Part shown: in pieces, positions 6,823 to 7,243 of the stretch | How positions within the stretch are numbered: position 1 is the stretch's first letter | How the letters are laid out: every line of letters starts with the position of its first letter | From: Chitinophagaceae bacterium | Lineage (GTDB): Bacteria; Bacteroidota; Bacteroidia; Chitinophagales; Chitinophagaceae | Reading direction: 5' to 3' | NCBI GenBank assembly: GCA_019454915.1 | Contig: JACFNM010000211.1 | Location: forward strand, 1-7,243 | DNA length: 7,243 bases | Position numbers and translations under genes: made by a program | The notes under the pieces: generated by a model | What the model was told of the DNA's origin: nothing | Database searches by the model: none | The model's input: only the letters and a program-made list of their open reading frames with translations

Positions 6823-6825
6823 CCT

Positions 6826-6862
6826 TACAACTTTTTAAATTGTAGGACCCGATATCCGGGTC
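6826..6862. other. Two adjacent inverted repeats (tandem hairpins) between rhaEW and rhaM
   Basis: The first inverted repeat, TACAA...TTGTA (6826-6844), extends inward with one mismatch. One base away is GACCCG-ATATC-CGGGTC (6846-6862), with a perfect 6-base stem and a 5-base loop. In the minus-strand transcript the GC-rich hairpin comes first, then the A/T-rich one, 46 bases after the rhaEW stop and before rhaM. No clean U run follows the GC-rich stem, so a strong intrinsic terminator is not supported. An attenuating or mRNA-processing or stabilising structure, or an operator, are the options. Confidence 0.4.
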
Positions 6863-6907
6863 AGTTGCTATTTAACGTCTTGTGCCTTACTATTCCGTTT
6901 TCAATAA

Positions 6908-7243
6908 TTATCTCACAAAAGCCATGGCAACGCCTCCGTCAACGTTTAGCACATTGCCGGTGGCCTTATTGAGCAGCCCTCCGGTAAAAGCAAAGCATGC
7001 GTTGGCAATGTCTTCGGGAAGGATAATTTGATTTAACAGGGTCCGCTTTGCATAGAAAGCGGGAAGCTCTTCCACTTTTACGCCGTACGCTTTTGCCCTG
7101 CCTTCTGCCCAGGCACCCTGCCAGATTTTACTGTCTGCTATTACGGCATCGGGATTCACCACATTAACCCGGATATGGTCTTTTCCGAGTTCAGCCGCGT
7201 TGAGGCGGCTTAAATGTAACTGGGCGGCTTTGGCGGAACCATA
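6908..7243 (-). CDS. rhaEW: Bifunctional rhamnulose-1-phosphate aldolase/short-chain dehydrogenase, C-terminal part only
   Basis: Only the last 111 residues lie in the window; the gene continues past the right edge. The first visible residues, YGSAK, are the catalytic YxxxK of a short-chain dehydrogenase/reductase. Then come the R-V-N-V-V-N-P-D-A-V segment (25-34, the SDR strand before the PG-like motif), a lid region with KIWQGAWAEGRAKAYG, LPEDIANACFAF, and the closing GNVLNVDGGVAMAFVR. This ending matches what I know of the aldolase-SDR fusion (TIGR02632, also called RhaEW or RhaD), in which an N-terminal class II aldolase domain splits L-rhamnulose-1-phosphate into dihydroxyacetone phosphate and L-lactaldehyde and the SDR domain acts on the lactaldehyde. 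Only the SDR end is seen here; the aldolase domain is inferred from the C-terminal resemblance and operon context. Stop TAA is at 6908-6910. It is the most upstream operon gene visible. Confidence 0.88.
   Translation of the reverse strand, partial: YGSAKAAQLHLSRLNAAELGKDHIRVNVVNPDAVIADSKIWQGAWAEGRAKAYGVKVEELPAFYAKRTLLNQIILPEDIANACFAFTGGLLNKATGNVLNVDGGVAMAFVR

Noticed and set aside
6772..6972. Plus-strand frame of 66 codons across the rhaEW-rhaM spacer
   Set aside because: It runs through hairpins and repeat-like sequence into the antisense of rhaEW, with no protein-family character.

Overview
The window reads as part of a Bacteroidota chromosome, most likely Chitinophagaceae (Niabella/Chitinophaga-like). 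That placement is an inference from protein character: the P. stutzeri-type L-rhamnose isomerase beside an aldolase/short-chain-dehydrogenase fusion, a membrane-anchored DUF4258 protein, a SirB1-like transglutaminase homologue, and A/T-rich gene leaders without Shine-Dalgarno sequences. I see no tRNA, rRNA, CRISPR array, transposase, phage gene or replication origin. No gene-free stretch exceeds 300 bases; the longest spacers are 4956-5140, 3397-3572 and 6744-6907.

Left part (1-1323, + strand): a Gfo/Idh/MocA-family NAD(P)-dependent oxidoreductase of a Cys-containing subgroup. Its frame is open to the left edge, so its true start is uncertain. It converges on the next block, with only 12 bases between the two stop codons.

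Middle part (1336-3396, - strand): a compact three-gene block transcribed leftwards. First is a SirB1/transglutaminase-like gene, frameshifted near 2820-2832. Next is a small membrane-anchored DUF4258 protein whose ATG overlaps the previous stop (ATGA). Last is a PlsC-type lysophospholipid acyltransferase. The three look like a housekeeping or accessory block unrelated to sugar metabolism. A perfect 17-base palindrome (3468-3484) lies in the spacer upstream of it.

Right part (3573-7243, - strand): an L-rhamnose catabolic operon transcribed leftwards in the order aldolase/dehydrogenase (rhaEW, only its C-terminal end is in the window), mutarotase (rhaM), isomerase (rhaI), FGGY kinase. Together they would convert alpha-L-rhamnose to beta-L-rhamnose, then L-rhamnulose, then L-rhamnulose-1-phosphate, then dihydroxyacetone phosphate plus L-lactaldehyde, with oxidation of the aldehyde. 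The kinase lacks the usual RhaB N-terminal signature, so its role as rhamnulokinase rests on context. No transporter or regulator is visible; they may lie beyond the right edge.

Most of the content is known families. The observations most worth checking are the frameshift in the transglutaminase-like gene, the atypical kinase, the 17-base palindrome, and the structured or repeat-like spacers inside the rhamnose operon. I do not see convincing evidence of an undescribed system.
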